A DNA stretch of 12,977 bases from Planctomycetota bacterium (GTDB taxonomy: Bacteria; Planctomycetota; Brocadiia; Brocadiales; Bathyanammoxibiaceae). Position numbers and translations under genes: made by a program. The notes below the pieces were generated by a model. That model was not told where the DNA came from. It was given only the letters and a program-made list of their open reading frames with translations, and made no database searches. Positions within the stretch are counted from its first letter, which is position 1. Each line of letters begins with the position of its first letter. This document shows positions 6,792-12,977 of the stretch, piece by piece. Location: contig JAUVQR010000019.1 of NCBI GenBank assembly GCA_030598065.1, positions 1 to 12,977 of the forward strand, read 5' to 3'.

Positions 6792-6812
6792 TAGGGTACA
6801 TTTGGACGCACC
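6792..6812 (+). repeat. TAGGGT..GACGCACC repeat, copy 1
   Basis: A 21-base word starting TAGGGT and ending GACGCACC. It recurs at 7091-7111 with three mismatches. Outer ATGGT/ACCAT bases make an imperfect palindrome around this copy. Confidence 0.5.
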
Positions 6813-6862
6813 ATTTCTAAAAAGGGAAACACCGGATGGTTGAAGTCGTACGTTACTCTCTT

Positions 6863-6935
6863 CAACGAAGTAAACTTCGTTGTCTACCACTGCCCTTAGA
6901 ATGTTTTCGGTAGACAACGACCTTTACGGTCGTTG
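6863..6935. repeat. Inverted pair of GGTAGACAACGA hairpins
   Basis: Hairpin CAACGAAG-TAAA-CTTCGTTG (6863-6882) and hairpin CAACGACC-TTTAC-GGTCGTTG (6915-6935) face each other. Each carries the same 10-base flank: GTTGTCTACC at 6879-6888 and its exact complement GGTAGACAAC at 6909-6918. Stem tips differ between copies in a way that keeps pairing (AG/CT versus CC/GG). Confidence 0.65.
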
Positions 6936-6948
6936 ATTTGGCAAGGTC

Positions 6949-6983
6949 TTTGTAGCGTCTAGTCTCCGTACCCGACGTTTTAC
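6949..6983 (+). repeat. Degenerate TTGTAG-type repeat
   Basis: TTTGTAGCGTC (6949-6959) is followed after 14 bases by GACGTTTTAC (6974-6983), a partly decayed inverted partner (CGTC/GACG and GTA/TAC still match). It looks like an older member of the neighbouring hairpin family. Confidence 0.35.
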
Positions 6984-6988
6984 TTTTT

Positions 6989-7063
6989 GTCATTGCGAGG
7001 AGTGGAAAGCGACGAAGCAATCTCTTACGGTTAAATAGATTGCCACGCTTCGCTCGCAATGAC
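6989..7063. repeat. GTCATTGCGAG imperfect palindromic element (MITE/REP-like)
   Basis: Perfect 11-base terminal inverted repeats, GTCATTGCGAG (6989-6999) and CTCGCAATGAC (7053-7063), enclose GAAGCAATCT and AGATTGC (7017-7023 with 7037-7043). This is the widespread element whose chance translations read like SLRAKRGNL and ASEAWQS, which is exactly what the minus strand gives here. Non-coding. Confidence 0.85.
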
Positions 7064-7090
7064 ATGTGAAGCAAGAAATGGTAAGCAAAG

Positions 7091-7111
7091 TAGGGTGCAT
7101 CTCGACGCACC
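7091..7111 (+). repeat. TAGGGT..GACGCACC repeat, copy 2
   Basis: Matches the copy at 6792-6812 at 18 of 21 positions. The two flank the hairpin pair and the GTCATTGCGAG element. Confidence 0.5.
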
Positions 7112-7151
7112 CGGATACGTAGTTGCCCCATTTATGAGGCTGTTTATGCAG

Positions 7152-7175
7152 GCTCGATGAATCGAGCAACTACAA
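7152..7175 (-). repeat. TTGTAG hairpin repeat, copy 2
   Basis: On the minus strand: TTGTAG, two bases, then GCTCGAT-TC-ATCGAGC, a perfect 7-bp stem (7152-7167). Confidence 0.6.
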
Positions 7176-7192
7176 ACATACCTAAAAGGGAT

Positions 7193-7217
7193 TTGTAGCG
7201 GTCGAGGTTGCTCGACC
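7193..7217 (+). repeat. TTGTAG hairpin repeat, copy 3
   Basis: TTGTAG (7193-7198), one base, then GGTCGAG-GTTG-CTCGACC (7200-7217), a perfect 7-bp stem, followed directly by TTTT. Confidence 0.6.
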
Positions 7218-7219
7218 TT

Positions 7220-7288
7220 TTGTAGGGGCAACCCCCTGTGGTTGCCCGTGTAAATTCCTGGGGCAGGCACGGGGGCCTGCCCCTACAA
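7220..7288. repeat. Composite TTGTAG palindrome with two nested hairpins
   Basis: TTGTAGGGGCA (7220-7230) and TGCCCCTACAA (7278-7288) are perfect terminal inverted repeats. Inside lie GGGCAACC/GGTTGCCC (7226-7247, 8-bp stem) and GGGGCAGGC/GCCTGCCCC (7260-7283, 9-bp stem). The unit therefore holds two TTGTAG-hairpins of opposite orientation with different stems. Confidence 0.75.
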
Positions 7289-7296
7289 TACGCGTT

Positions 7297-7321
7297 GGCA
7301 GAGTAAACTCTGCCACTACAA
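7297..7321 (-). repeat. TTGTAG hairpin repeat, last copy
   Basis: On the minus strand: TTGTAG, one base, then GGCAGAG-TTTA-CTCTGCC (7297-7314), a perfect 7-bp stem close in sequence to the copy at 6757-6780. Confidence 0.6.
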
Positions 7322-7334
7322 TAAAAGTTGTAAT

Positions 7335-7360
7335 GTCATTCTGTGCGAAGCGAAGAATCT
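7335..7360 (+). repeat. GTCATTCTG..GAAGAATCT repeat fragment abutting hutH
   Basis: These 26 bases match, from memory, a dispersed bacterial repeat of the form GTCATTCTGAGCGAAGCG followed by AAGAATCT, with one change. It ends exactly where the hutH ATG (7361) begins. The second arm expected for a complete palindromic copy is not seen. Confidence 0.6.
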
Positions 7361-8899
7361 ATGGTGAAAAATATAGCATTAGACGGTAACAACCTGACCA
7401 TCCAGGACCTGGTGCGCATTGCTAGAGCCAGAGGGGGCGCGAAGGTCTCACTGGCGCCTTCGGTCACCGGAAGGATTGAGAAGGCAAGGAAGGTGATTAC
7501 CGACGCGCTCAAGAACAAAAAAACCGTCTACGGGGTCACCACCGGTTTCGGCGCGCTGGCCGGCGTCATCCTGTCAAAGGACCAGACCAGGGACCTCCAG
7601 CGTAACATACTGTTGAGCCATTCGGCCGGTGTGGGGCGGCCGTTCGACGAAGAGACGACGCGCGCCATTATGGCATTAAGGGTAAACAGTCTCGCGAAAG
7701 GGTTCAGCGGCATAAGGCTGGAGACGCTACAGACACTTGTAGATATGGTAAACGCGCGGGTACACCCGGTCATCCCCGAGAAGGGTTCTGTGGGCGCAAG
7801 CGGAGATCTCGCACCACTGGCGCATATGGGGCTGGTGTTGATAGGCGAGGGTGAGGCCGTTTACAATAACAAACGCCTGCCCGGCGCCGAGGCGATGAAA
7901 AAGGCGGGGATACCGCTTTTGCAACTTGAGGAAGGCGAGGGTCTTGCCGCCATAAACGGCACGCAGGTGATGACCGCCCTGGGCGCCCTGATAATCCACG
8001 ATTCCATCAACCTCGCCAAGACGGCCGATATAGCGGCCGGCATGACGCTTGAGGTGCTGCGCGGCTCGCACGTGGAACTGGACCGCAGGATACATGAGAC
8101 TAGGCCCCATCCGGGGCAGTCACGGTGCGCCGAGAACCTGAGAAAGATAATAGCCGGCAGCGCGACAACAACCTCGCACATGGACTTCGGCAGGGTGCAG
8201 GACGCTTATACCATCAGGTGCAGCCCGCAGGTACACGGGGCCTCCCGGGACGCCCTCAATTATGCCGCAACGGTGATAGAGACGGAGATAAACTCGGCGA
8301 CCGACAACCCGATGGTGTTCTACGAGACGGGCGAGATACTGAACGGCGGAAATTTTCACGGACAGCCTGTGGGCCTCGCGGCCGATTTTCTGGCCATTGC
8401 GCTGTCGGAACTGGCCAACATATCAGAGCGCAGGATAGAGCGGCTGGTCAACCCGCAGTTGAGCGGGCTACCCGCCTTTCTTATCAGGAACCCCGGCCTC
8501 AACTCCGGCATGATGCTGGCGCAATACACGGCCGCCGCGCTGGTATCCGAGAACAAGTCCCTGTCTCACCCCGCCACCGTGGACTCAATCCCTACCTCCG
8601 CCAACAAGGAAGACCACGTCAGCATGGGCACGATAGCCGTCAGAAAGTGCAAAGAAATCCTGAACAACGCGGAGTATGTAGCCGCCATAGAACTCCTCTG
8701 CGCCGCCCAGGCGCTCGACCTGTTCACCAACCTGAAACCCGGCGCCGGCACCCTGGCGGCGTATAATATCGTCAGAAAGCACGTCTCTCATATGGAAGTG
8801 GATAGGATACTCTCCAGAGACATAGAAATATTATATGGCCTTGTTCACGGTGGCCGGGTGGTCCGGGCCGTGGAGGAAAAGATAGGGGGTCTTTATTGA
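7361..8899 (+). CDS. hutH: Histidine ammonia-lyase
   Basis: MIO-dependent lyase that converts L-histidine to trans-urocanate and ammonia. The 512-residue product is full length. The self-forming cofactor tripeptide Ala-Ser-Gly is at 146-148 in GSVGASGDLAPLAHM. Tyr57 lies in VYGVTTGFG. The selectivity pair Ser86-His87 (NILLSHSAGVG) is the histidine-type signature; tyrosine and phenylalanine lyases carry HL or FL there. SENKSLSHPATVDSIPTSANKEDHVSM fits the histidine lyase active-site loop. ATG 7361 is preferred; an in-frame GTG at 7343 would add MRSEES, which is read from the repeat fragment. No hutU, hutI, hutG or regulator gene is in view, and no good ribosome site is seen, so expression and pathway context are unclear. 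Confidence 0.95.
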   Translation: MVKNIALDGNNLTIQDLVRIARARGGAKVSLAPSVTGRIEKARKVITDALKNKKTVYGVTTGFGALAGVILSKDQTRDLQRNILLSHSAGVGRPFDEETTRAIMALRVNSLAKGFSGIRLETLQTLVDMVNARVHPVIPEKGSVGASGDLAPLAHMGLVLIGEGEAVYNNKRLPGAEAMKKAGIPLLQLEEGEGLAAINGTQVMTALGALIIHDSINLAKTADIAAGMTLEVLRGSHVELDRRIHETRPHPGQSRCAENLRKIIAGSATTTSHMDFGRVQDAYTIRCSPQVHGASRDALNYAATVIETEINSATDNPMVFYETGEILNGGNFHGQPVGLAADFLAIALSELANISERRIERLVNPQLSGLPAFLIRNPGLNSGMMLAQYTAAALVSENKSLSHPATVDSIPTSANKEDHVSMGTIAVRKCKEILNNAEYVAAIELLCAAQALDLFTNLKPGAGTLAAYNIVRKHVSHMEVDRILSRDIEILYGLVHGGRVVRAVEEKIGGLY

Positions 8900-8916
8900 A
8901 TTCCGCTGAATTCAAT
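8895..8916 (+). repeat. AT-rich palindrome across the hutH stop
   Basis: ATTGAATTC (8895-8903) and GAATTCAAT (8908-8916) form a perfect 9-bp inverted repeat with a 4-base loop that covers the TGA stop. No T-run follows on the plus strand, so it is not a standard terminator. Confidence 0.5.
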
Positions 8917-9017
8917 AGAGATGCCAAAAGAAATGATGTAGAATATTCCATGACGTCAAGAGATAATCTGGTTTCTGAGAAGGGCACGGAGCAATAAAAG
9001 CCCGTTAGAACCCAAAA

Positions 9018-10901
9018 ATGTTTTATGACCGCTCCAAGAACGATTTAAGGGCCTTAGTCACCGAGAGGTTGCTGCCGCACGTCGAGATGCCTGGAAGGTA
9101 TATCGGCAGCGAGTTGAATTCTGTGGTTAAGGACCCGAATGAGACCTGTGTCGCAGTCGCCCTGGCCTTTCCGGACGCCTACGAGATAGGCATGTCGCAT
9201 CTCGGCATGCAACTCCTCTACGGTCTCCTCAACTCCATAGACGGCGTGGCCTGTGAACGGACGTTTGCGCCCTGGCCGGACATGGAATCGTTGATGAGGA
9301 GGTATAATGTCCCCCTGTTCAGTCTTGAAAACTACCGCCCTCTGGGGGACTTTGACGTGGTGGGTTTCTCACTCCAGTACGAGATGTCATACACAAACGT
9401 GCTCAACATGCTGGACCTCGCGGGCATACCGCTGTTCAGAAGGGACCGTAAAGATGACGACCCCATACTCATTGCCGGCGGCCCCTGCGCCATGTCGCCC
9501 GAGCCTCTGGCCGACTTCATAGACATCTTCGTGCTGGGAGACGGCGAGGATACACTCTCCCGTCTGGTAACGCAACTCAGGGACACAAGAGACAACGGGG
9601 CGACATCGACCCGGAGGCAGACGAGAATAGAAAGAATCCACTCGCTTGTAAAGGAACGGCAGGGGCTTTACGCGCCGTGCCTCTACGACGTGGACTACGC
9701 CCCCGACGGCACCATAAAAGAAATTCGGCCCACGGAGCCATGGGCGCCCGCGACGGTAAATACATCAAGCGTGAGAGACCTGAACAAGTCGTACTTCCCC
9801 GAAAAACCGATAGTGCCTCTCATACGGACCATCCACGACAGGATAACGCTTGAGGTAATGAGGGGTTGCACGCAGGGCTGCCGGTTCTGCCAGGCAGGAA
9901 TGATTCGGCGTCCCACGAGGGTCCGCACGGTAAGCACACTGGTGCGGCTGGCTGAGAGCTGCTACAAGAACACCGGACATGACGAGATATCGCTGGCCGC
10001 GTTATCGATAAGTGATTACCCAAGGCTTGAAGAGCTCCTGTCGGAACTGCAGAAAACGTTTGATTCCAGAAAGGTAAACGTCTCCCTCCCGTCTCTAAGG
10101 GTATCGGACATGCTGGAGCGCATACCCCCGTTCCTGAACTCAGTCCGGAAATCCAGCCTCACACTGGCCCCGGAGGCGGCCAGGGCCTCGATGAAGAAAA
10201 CGATTAATAAAGACATAAAGGACGACGACCTCTATAAAGGGGTCCGAAGGGCCTTCGAGCTTGGGTGGAACATGGTAAAGCTTTATTTCCTGGTAGGTCT
10301 CCCCGGCGAAAATGACGACGACATAGACGCCATAGTCAAGATGGCATACAACGTATCCAACCTGAAGAAGGAAGTTAACGGCTCCCCCGCAGGCGTCAAC
10401 CTGACCGTGGCGCCTTTTGTGCCAAAGGCCCACACACCCTTTCAGTGGGAGCCGATGGTGTCACTGGAAAGGTTCCAGCACATAAAAGGCAGGCTCAGGG
10501 ACAAGATAAGACACCGGCGTATAAGGCTAAAATTCAACACCCCTGAACGCAGCGTGCTTGAAGGCGTGTTTTCAAGGGGCGACAGAAGGCTGGGCCGGGT
10601 AATACACAGGGCCTGGGAAATGGGCTGCAGGTTTGACTCCTGGGAAGACCACTTTGACTTTCAGCGATGGCAGACGGCGTTTGAAGAGACAGGGCTTGAT
10701 ATCGGCTTCTACCTCTACCGGCGGAGGGGCCAGGACGAGACCCTGCCCTGGAGCCACATCAACGCCGGCGTCAACGGGGAGTTCCTGAGTTTAGAGCTCT
10801 CGAAATCGGCACAGGGCATTATTACCGACGACTGTGTCACCGGAGATTGTCCCGATTGCGGAGCCTGCCCCCGGTCAAGCAGCTTTCAGGAGGTGGCGTA
10901 G
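9018..10901 (+). CDS. Radical SAM protein of the TIGR03960 type
   Basis: A 627-residue enzyme with an N-terminal B12-binding-like domain (about 40-190, including FPDAYEIGMSHLGMQLLYGL and AGGPCAMSPEPLADF) followed by a radical SAM barrel. The [4Fe-4S] ligands are Cys284, Cys288 and Cys291 in MRGCTQGCRFCQAG, and SAM-contact regions include LTLAPEAAR and LYFLVGLPGE. The C-terminus has four cysteines, at 606, 611, 614 and 617, possibly a metal or second cluster site. Family members are often near a TIGR03936 partner and ribosome or RNase G genes; here the next gene is folK. Substrate is unknown. The start lacks a clear ribosome site, but the N-terminus fits the family. It heads an apparent four-gene operon. 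Confidence 0.9.
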   Translation: MFYDRSKNDLRALVTERLLPHVEMPGRYIGSELNSVVKDPNETCVAVALAFPDAYEIGMSHLGMQLLYGLLNSIDGVACERTFAPWPDMESLMRRYNVPLFSLENYRPLGDFDVVGFSLQYEMSYTNVLNMLDLAGIPLFRRDRKDDDPILIAGGPCAMSPEPLADFIDIFVLGDGEDTLSRLVTQLRDTRDNGATSTRRQTRIERIHSLVKERQGLYAPCLYDVDYAPDGTIKEIRPTEPWAPATVNTSSVRDLNKSYFPEKPIVPLIRTIHDRITLEVMRGCTQGCRFCQAGMIRRPTRVRTVSTLVRLAESCYKNTGHDEISLAALSISDYPRLEELLSELQKTFDSRKVNVSLPSLRVSDMLERIPPFLNSVRKSSLTLAPEAARASMKKTINKDIKDDDLYKGVRRAFELGWNMVKLYFLVGLPGENDDDIDAIVKMAYNVSNLKKEVNGSPAGVNLTVAPFVPKAHTPFQWEPMVSLERFQHIKGRLRDKIRHRRIRLKFNTPERSVLEGVFSRGDRRLGRVIHRAWEMGCRFDSWEDHFDFQRWQTAFEETGLDIGFYLYRRRGQDETLPWSHINAGVNGEFLSLELSKSAQGIITDDCVTGDCPDCGACPRSSSFQEVA

Positions 10902-10905
10902 CGCC

Positions 10906-11427
10906 ATGGCAACCGTCTATCTGGGGCTTGGGGCCAACCTGGGAAAGAGGATAGAGACCCTGAAGGAGGCGGTGAAAAAGCTGGCGGCTCACCCTGGAAT
11001 ATCCGTGACGGCAGGTTCTCCATACTTTGAAACGGCTCCGCAGGGGGGACCGCCTCAACCCCCGTACGTCAACGCCGTACTGGAAATCAAGACCGGCCTT
11101 TCACCCGATGAACTTCTGGAGGCAGTGCATGAAATCGAAGACTGCCTGGGGCGTGACCGCGGCAGCTCAAGAGAACAACGGTGGGGCCCACGCACCGTTG
11201 ACATTGACATCCTCCTCTACGACGACCTCATCGTAGAGGAAGAACACCTGAAGATACCTCATCCGATGATGCACGAGAGACGTTTTGTGCTGGAGCCTTT
11301 GGCCGATATCGCCCCTGAGTCTGTGCATCCGTTAATCAAAAAGACCGTGGCCCAGCTCCTGGAAGCCATAAAGGGAACCCCGGCCAAAACTAAAACACGG
11401 ACGTCTAGAGCGCTCAAGAATGTCTAA
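10906..11427 (+). CDS. folK: 2-amino-4-hydroxy-6-hydroxymethyldihydropteridine pyrophosphokinase
   Basis: HPPK transfers pyrophosphate from ATP to 6-hydroxymethyl-7,8-dihydropterin, a step of folate synthesis. The 173-residue product shows VYLGLGANLGKR at the start, the FETAPQGGPPQPPYVNAV loop, RWGPRTVDIDILLYDD (Mg/ATP-binding signature) and HPMMHERRFVLEPLADIAP. The ATG at 10906 is chosen because AGGAGGT lies at 10888-10894 and the protein then begins as the family does. An upstream in-frame extension would overlap the radical SAM gene and add 24 unrelated residues. Four bases separate it from the previous stop, and its 3' end overlaps the next gene by 8 bases. The lysine-rich tail after about residue 155 is not part of the conserved fold. 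Confidence 0.95.
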   Translation: MATVYLGLGANLGKRIETLKEAVKKLAAHPGISVTAGSPYFETAPQGGPPQPPYVNAVLEIKTGLSPDELLEAVHEIEDCLGRDRGSSREQRWGPRTVDIDILLYDDLIVEEEHLKIPHPMMHERRFVLEPLADIAPESVHPLIKKTVAQLLEAIKGTPAKTKTRTSRALKNV

Positions 11428-12484
11428 ACTGGACAAATACATAATACTCACCTTCCTCCCCGCACTGTGCATAACAGCATTCATACTGCTGGGTTTATAC
11501 CTGGTCGTGGACGTCTTCCAGAAACTTGACGACCTCTTGTCTCTGGAAGACCAGGCCGTCTACCTGGCGTTTAACTACTACAGCCTGCTGTTGCCGATAA
11601 TGATTGTCAGGCTTTTCCCTGCAATAGCACTCATATCCGTAGGATTCGTGTTGGTAAAACTGAACAAGACGAACGAACTAATGGCGATGCAGGTCTCCGG
11701 AATAAGTATGTACAGGATACTGGCACCCCTGTTTATCACCGTCGGCATCCTCTCCCTGTTGGTAACCGGGAATCAGGAATTCCTTATACCGGCGTTCGCC
11801 GGCAAGCTGGAACGTTTCAAGACCATAACCTTTGACCAGAGCGAGTTGAAGGAACTTTTTACCAAGGACCGCTCAAACGACATCCTGATGCGCGTGGCGT
11901 CGTACGATATCGTAGAGGAAACCATGTATTCAATCTTCATACTGAAGAACCTGGGTGATGACGAGTATATCACCATCACCGCGAAGGAAGGCAAGTGGAT
12001 CGGCGATAACACGTGGTACCTCACAGACCTGGCAATTAACGACTACGCCGACGACAAGTGGATACCCCCGACATTGGAAGAGAAAGAATATTTCCTGGAA
12101 ACGGAAATAGGCCCCGATGACATGAGAGAAAAAGAAAGGGAAACAAACCTGATAAGTATTTTCCAGCTCCGGACGCTTGCCGAGAAAGACCCGGGTAACC
12201 CGCGTTATCCGGTCTATTTTCAGTCAAGACTTGCCTACCCCTTTGTCGCCCCCGTATTGGTACTGCTGGGCATTCCGTTCGTTGTAGGCTTTCAAAGGCT
12301 GAGAAAGAACCTTTTCTTCAGCATGGGTGCTCTGATTGCCATCGTCTTCACCTTCTTTGTGTTCAACATATTTTGCACCAACCTGGGGATTACGGGAAAC
12401 CTCAGCCCGGCTCTGGCCGGCTGGCTGCCCGTACTGATCTTCAGCGCGTTCGGGCTACTATTATTGGACTGGGCCAACGTCTAG
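11420..12484 (+). CDS. LptF/LptG-family LPS export permease (YjgP/YjgQ)
   Basis: Inner-membrane permease subunit of the LptBFG transporter that extracts LPS and passes it to the periplasmic bridge. The 354-residue protein has the family architecture: helices at about 9-30, 52-80 and 97-117, a periplasmic jellyroll-like domain (about 130-262), then three helices in the last 90 residues (YPFVAPVLVLLGIPFVVGF onwards). The N-terminal MSKLDKYIILTFLPAL and the cytoplasmic LNKTNELMAMQVSGIS coupling segment are typical. Which of LptF or LptG it is cannot be settled. ATG 11420 overlaps the folK end by 8 bases, suggesting translational coupling. A second permease subunit is not in the window. Confidence 0.9.
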   Translation: MSKLDKYIILTFLPALCITAFILLGLYLVVDVFQKLDDLLSLEDQAVYLAFNYYSLLLPIMIVRLFPAIALISVGFVLVKLNKTNELMAMQVSGISMYRILAPLFITVGILSLLVTGNQEFLIPAFAGKLERFKTITFDQSELKELFTKDRSNDILMRVASYDIVEETMYSIFILKNLGDDEYITITAKEGKWIGDNTWYLTDLAINDYADDKWIPPTLEEKEYFLETEIGPDDMREKERETNLISIFQLRTLAEKDPGNPRYPVYFQSRLAYPFVAPVLVLLGIPFVVGFQRLRKNLFFSMGALIAIVFTFFVFNIFCTNLGITGNLSPALAGWLPVLIFSAFGLLLLDWANV

Positions 12485-12485
12485 G

Positions 12486-12977
12486 ATGCAAAAAAAACAC
12501 CCTCTGGTGACCGCCGCCATACAGCTTTCTTCCAACAACGACAGGCAACAAAACGTCGCGAAGGCGCTGGAACTGATAGATGAGGCAAGCGCACGTGGAG
12601 CCAGACTGGTAGCGCTGCCCGAGATGTTCAACTACTACAGCTCCCTCAAGGAAATGGTAAAAAACGCGGAACCAGTACCGGGACCGACAATTGACGCGCT
12701 TGCCCAAAAGGCCCGGGCCAACGGACTCTACATACTCTGCGGCAGTATCATCGAGTCGGCTCCTGACGGAAAGGGCTTCAACACCTCTGTGATGGTCGGC
12801 CCGGACGGAAACATCCTCGGAGTCTACAGAAAGATAAACCTCTTTGACGTGGAAATACCCGGTAAGGTCCGCTACGGTGAATCAGAATATATACTGCCCG
12901 GCAATGAGATGGTAACGCTAGACGTAGACGGGTGGATAGTGGGCCTTGCCATCTGTTACGACCTCCGGTTTCCAGAA
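12486..12977 (+). CDS. Nitrilase-superfamily carbon-nitrogen hydrolase, 3' truncated by window end
   Basis: The first 164 residues of an amidase of the Nit/omega-amidase branch, which hydrolyses small amides such as alpha-keto-acid amides or deaminated glutathione. The whole catalytic triad is present: Glu46 (LVALPEMFNYY), Lys116 (VYRKINLFDVEIPG) and Cys157 (AICYDLRFPE). RYGESEYILPGN is also typical of this branch. Usual length is about 260-280 residues, so roughly 100 lie beyond the edge. ATG 12486 begins one base after the permease stop (TAGGATG), which indicates coupling. A metabolite-repair role is the likely one by family; the exact substrate is not visible. Confidence 0.92.
   Translation, partial: MQKKHPLVTAAIQLSSNNDRQQNVAKALELIDEASARGARLVALPEMFNYYSSLKEMVKNAEPVPGPTIDALAQKARANGLYILCGSIIESAPDGKGFNTSVMVGPDGNILGVYRKINLFDVEIPGKVRYGESEYILPGNEMVTLDVDGWIVGLAICYDLRFPE

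Noticed and set aside
6862..7270. Minus-strand small ORFs with SLRAKRGNL and ASEAWQS-like peptides
   Set aside because: These are translations of palindromic repeats that commonly yield false gene calls.
6737..7342. Possible CRISPR array, because of many short repeats
   Set aside because: Repeats differ in sequence and spacing, are hairpins of several families in both orientations, and no cas gene is present.
8125..8766. 213-codon frame overlapping hutH on the same strand
   Set aside because: Out-of-frame reading inside hutH with Arg/Gly-rich composition; no start signal.
10834..10905. N-terminal extension of FolK overlapping the radical SAM gene
   Set aside because: The extension has no family similarity, and AGGAGGT precedes ATG 10906.

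Overview
The window looks like chromosomal DNA from a diderm, largely anaerobic or microaerobic bacterium of moderate GC content. An LptF/LptG-type permease implies an outer membrane with LPS. Tetrapyrrole synthesis starts from glutamyl-tRNA (HemA). Coding is dense, ATA (Ile) and AGG (Arg) codons are frequent, and the accessory proteins (a mini heme-copper-oxidase-like protein, a hybrid-cluster-associated disulfide protein and a TIGR03960-type radical SAM protein) recall Planctomycetota of the Brocadiae type, Nitrospirota or Desulfobacterota-like lineages. That placement is inference from gene content and no marker gene is visible.

Layout. (1) 29-2244, minus strand: a hemX/ccsA-like membrane protein and hemA, overlapping by one base, with a plausible sigma70-type promoter at 2280-2308. 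(2) 2257-2726: a 470-base intergenic region with several consecutive stem-loops (2448-2571), a second promoter candidate facing right (2603-2631) and a direct repeat (2680-2700). (3) 2727-4385, plus strand: four small genes with clear Shine-Dalgarno sites. They encode a 130-residue heme-copper-oxidase-subunit-I-like membrane protein, a 74-residue DUF1858/TIGR03980 CxxC protein, a 74-residue NifU-C/Nfu protein, and a 225-residue cysteine-rich protein with an internal duplication that resembles the ATC-hydrolase family. A perfect 10-bp hairpin terminator candidate overlaps the last stop codon. (4) 4469-6736: a ThiF/MoeB-type E1 adenylyltransferase and a SufS-like cysteine desulfurase, a sulfur-activation pair without an obvious carrier protein nearby. 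(5) 6737-7360: a gene-free repeat island with at least four kinds of short palindromic repeat. Its last 26 bases are a repeat fragment that abuts the hutH start codon. (6) 7361-8899: histidine ammonia-lyase without other hut genes. (7) 9018-12977: an operon-like run of a TIGR03960-type radical SAM protein, folK, an LptF/LptG permease and a nitrilase-superfamily amidase cut by the window end; spacings are 4, -8 and 1 bases.

How the genes fit together. The left half is about heme, Fe-S and reactive sulfur: heme precursor synthesis, a heme-protein-like membrane subunit, an Fe-S carrier, redox-disulfide and cysteine-rich proteins, and a desulfurase with an E1 enzyme. The right operon is mixed housekeeping (folate, LPS transport, amidase) headed by a radical SAM enzyme of unknown role. 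The most unusual parts are the small thiol/heme cluster, the structured intergenic region before it, and the repeat island with stem-covarying hairpin families.
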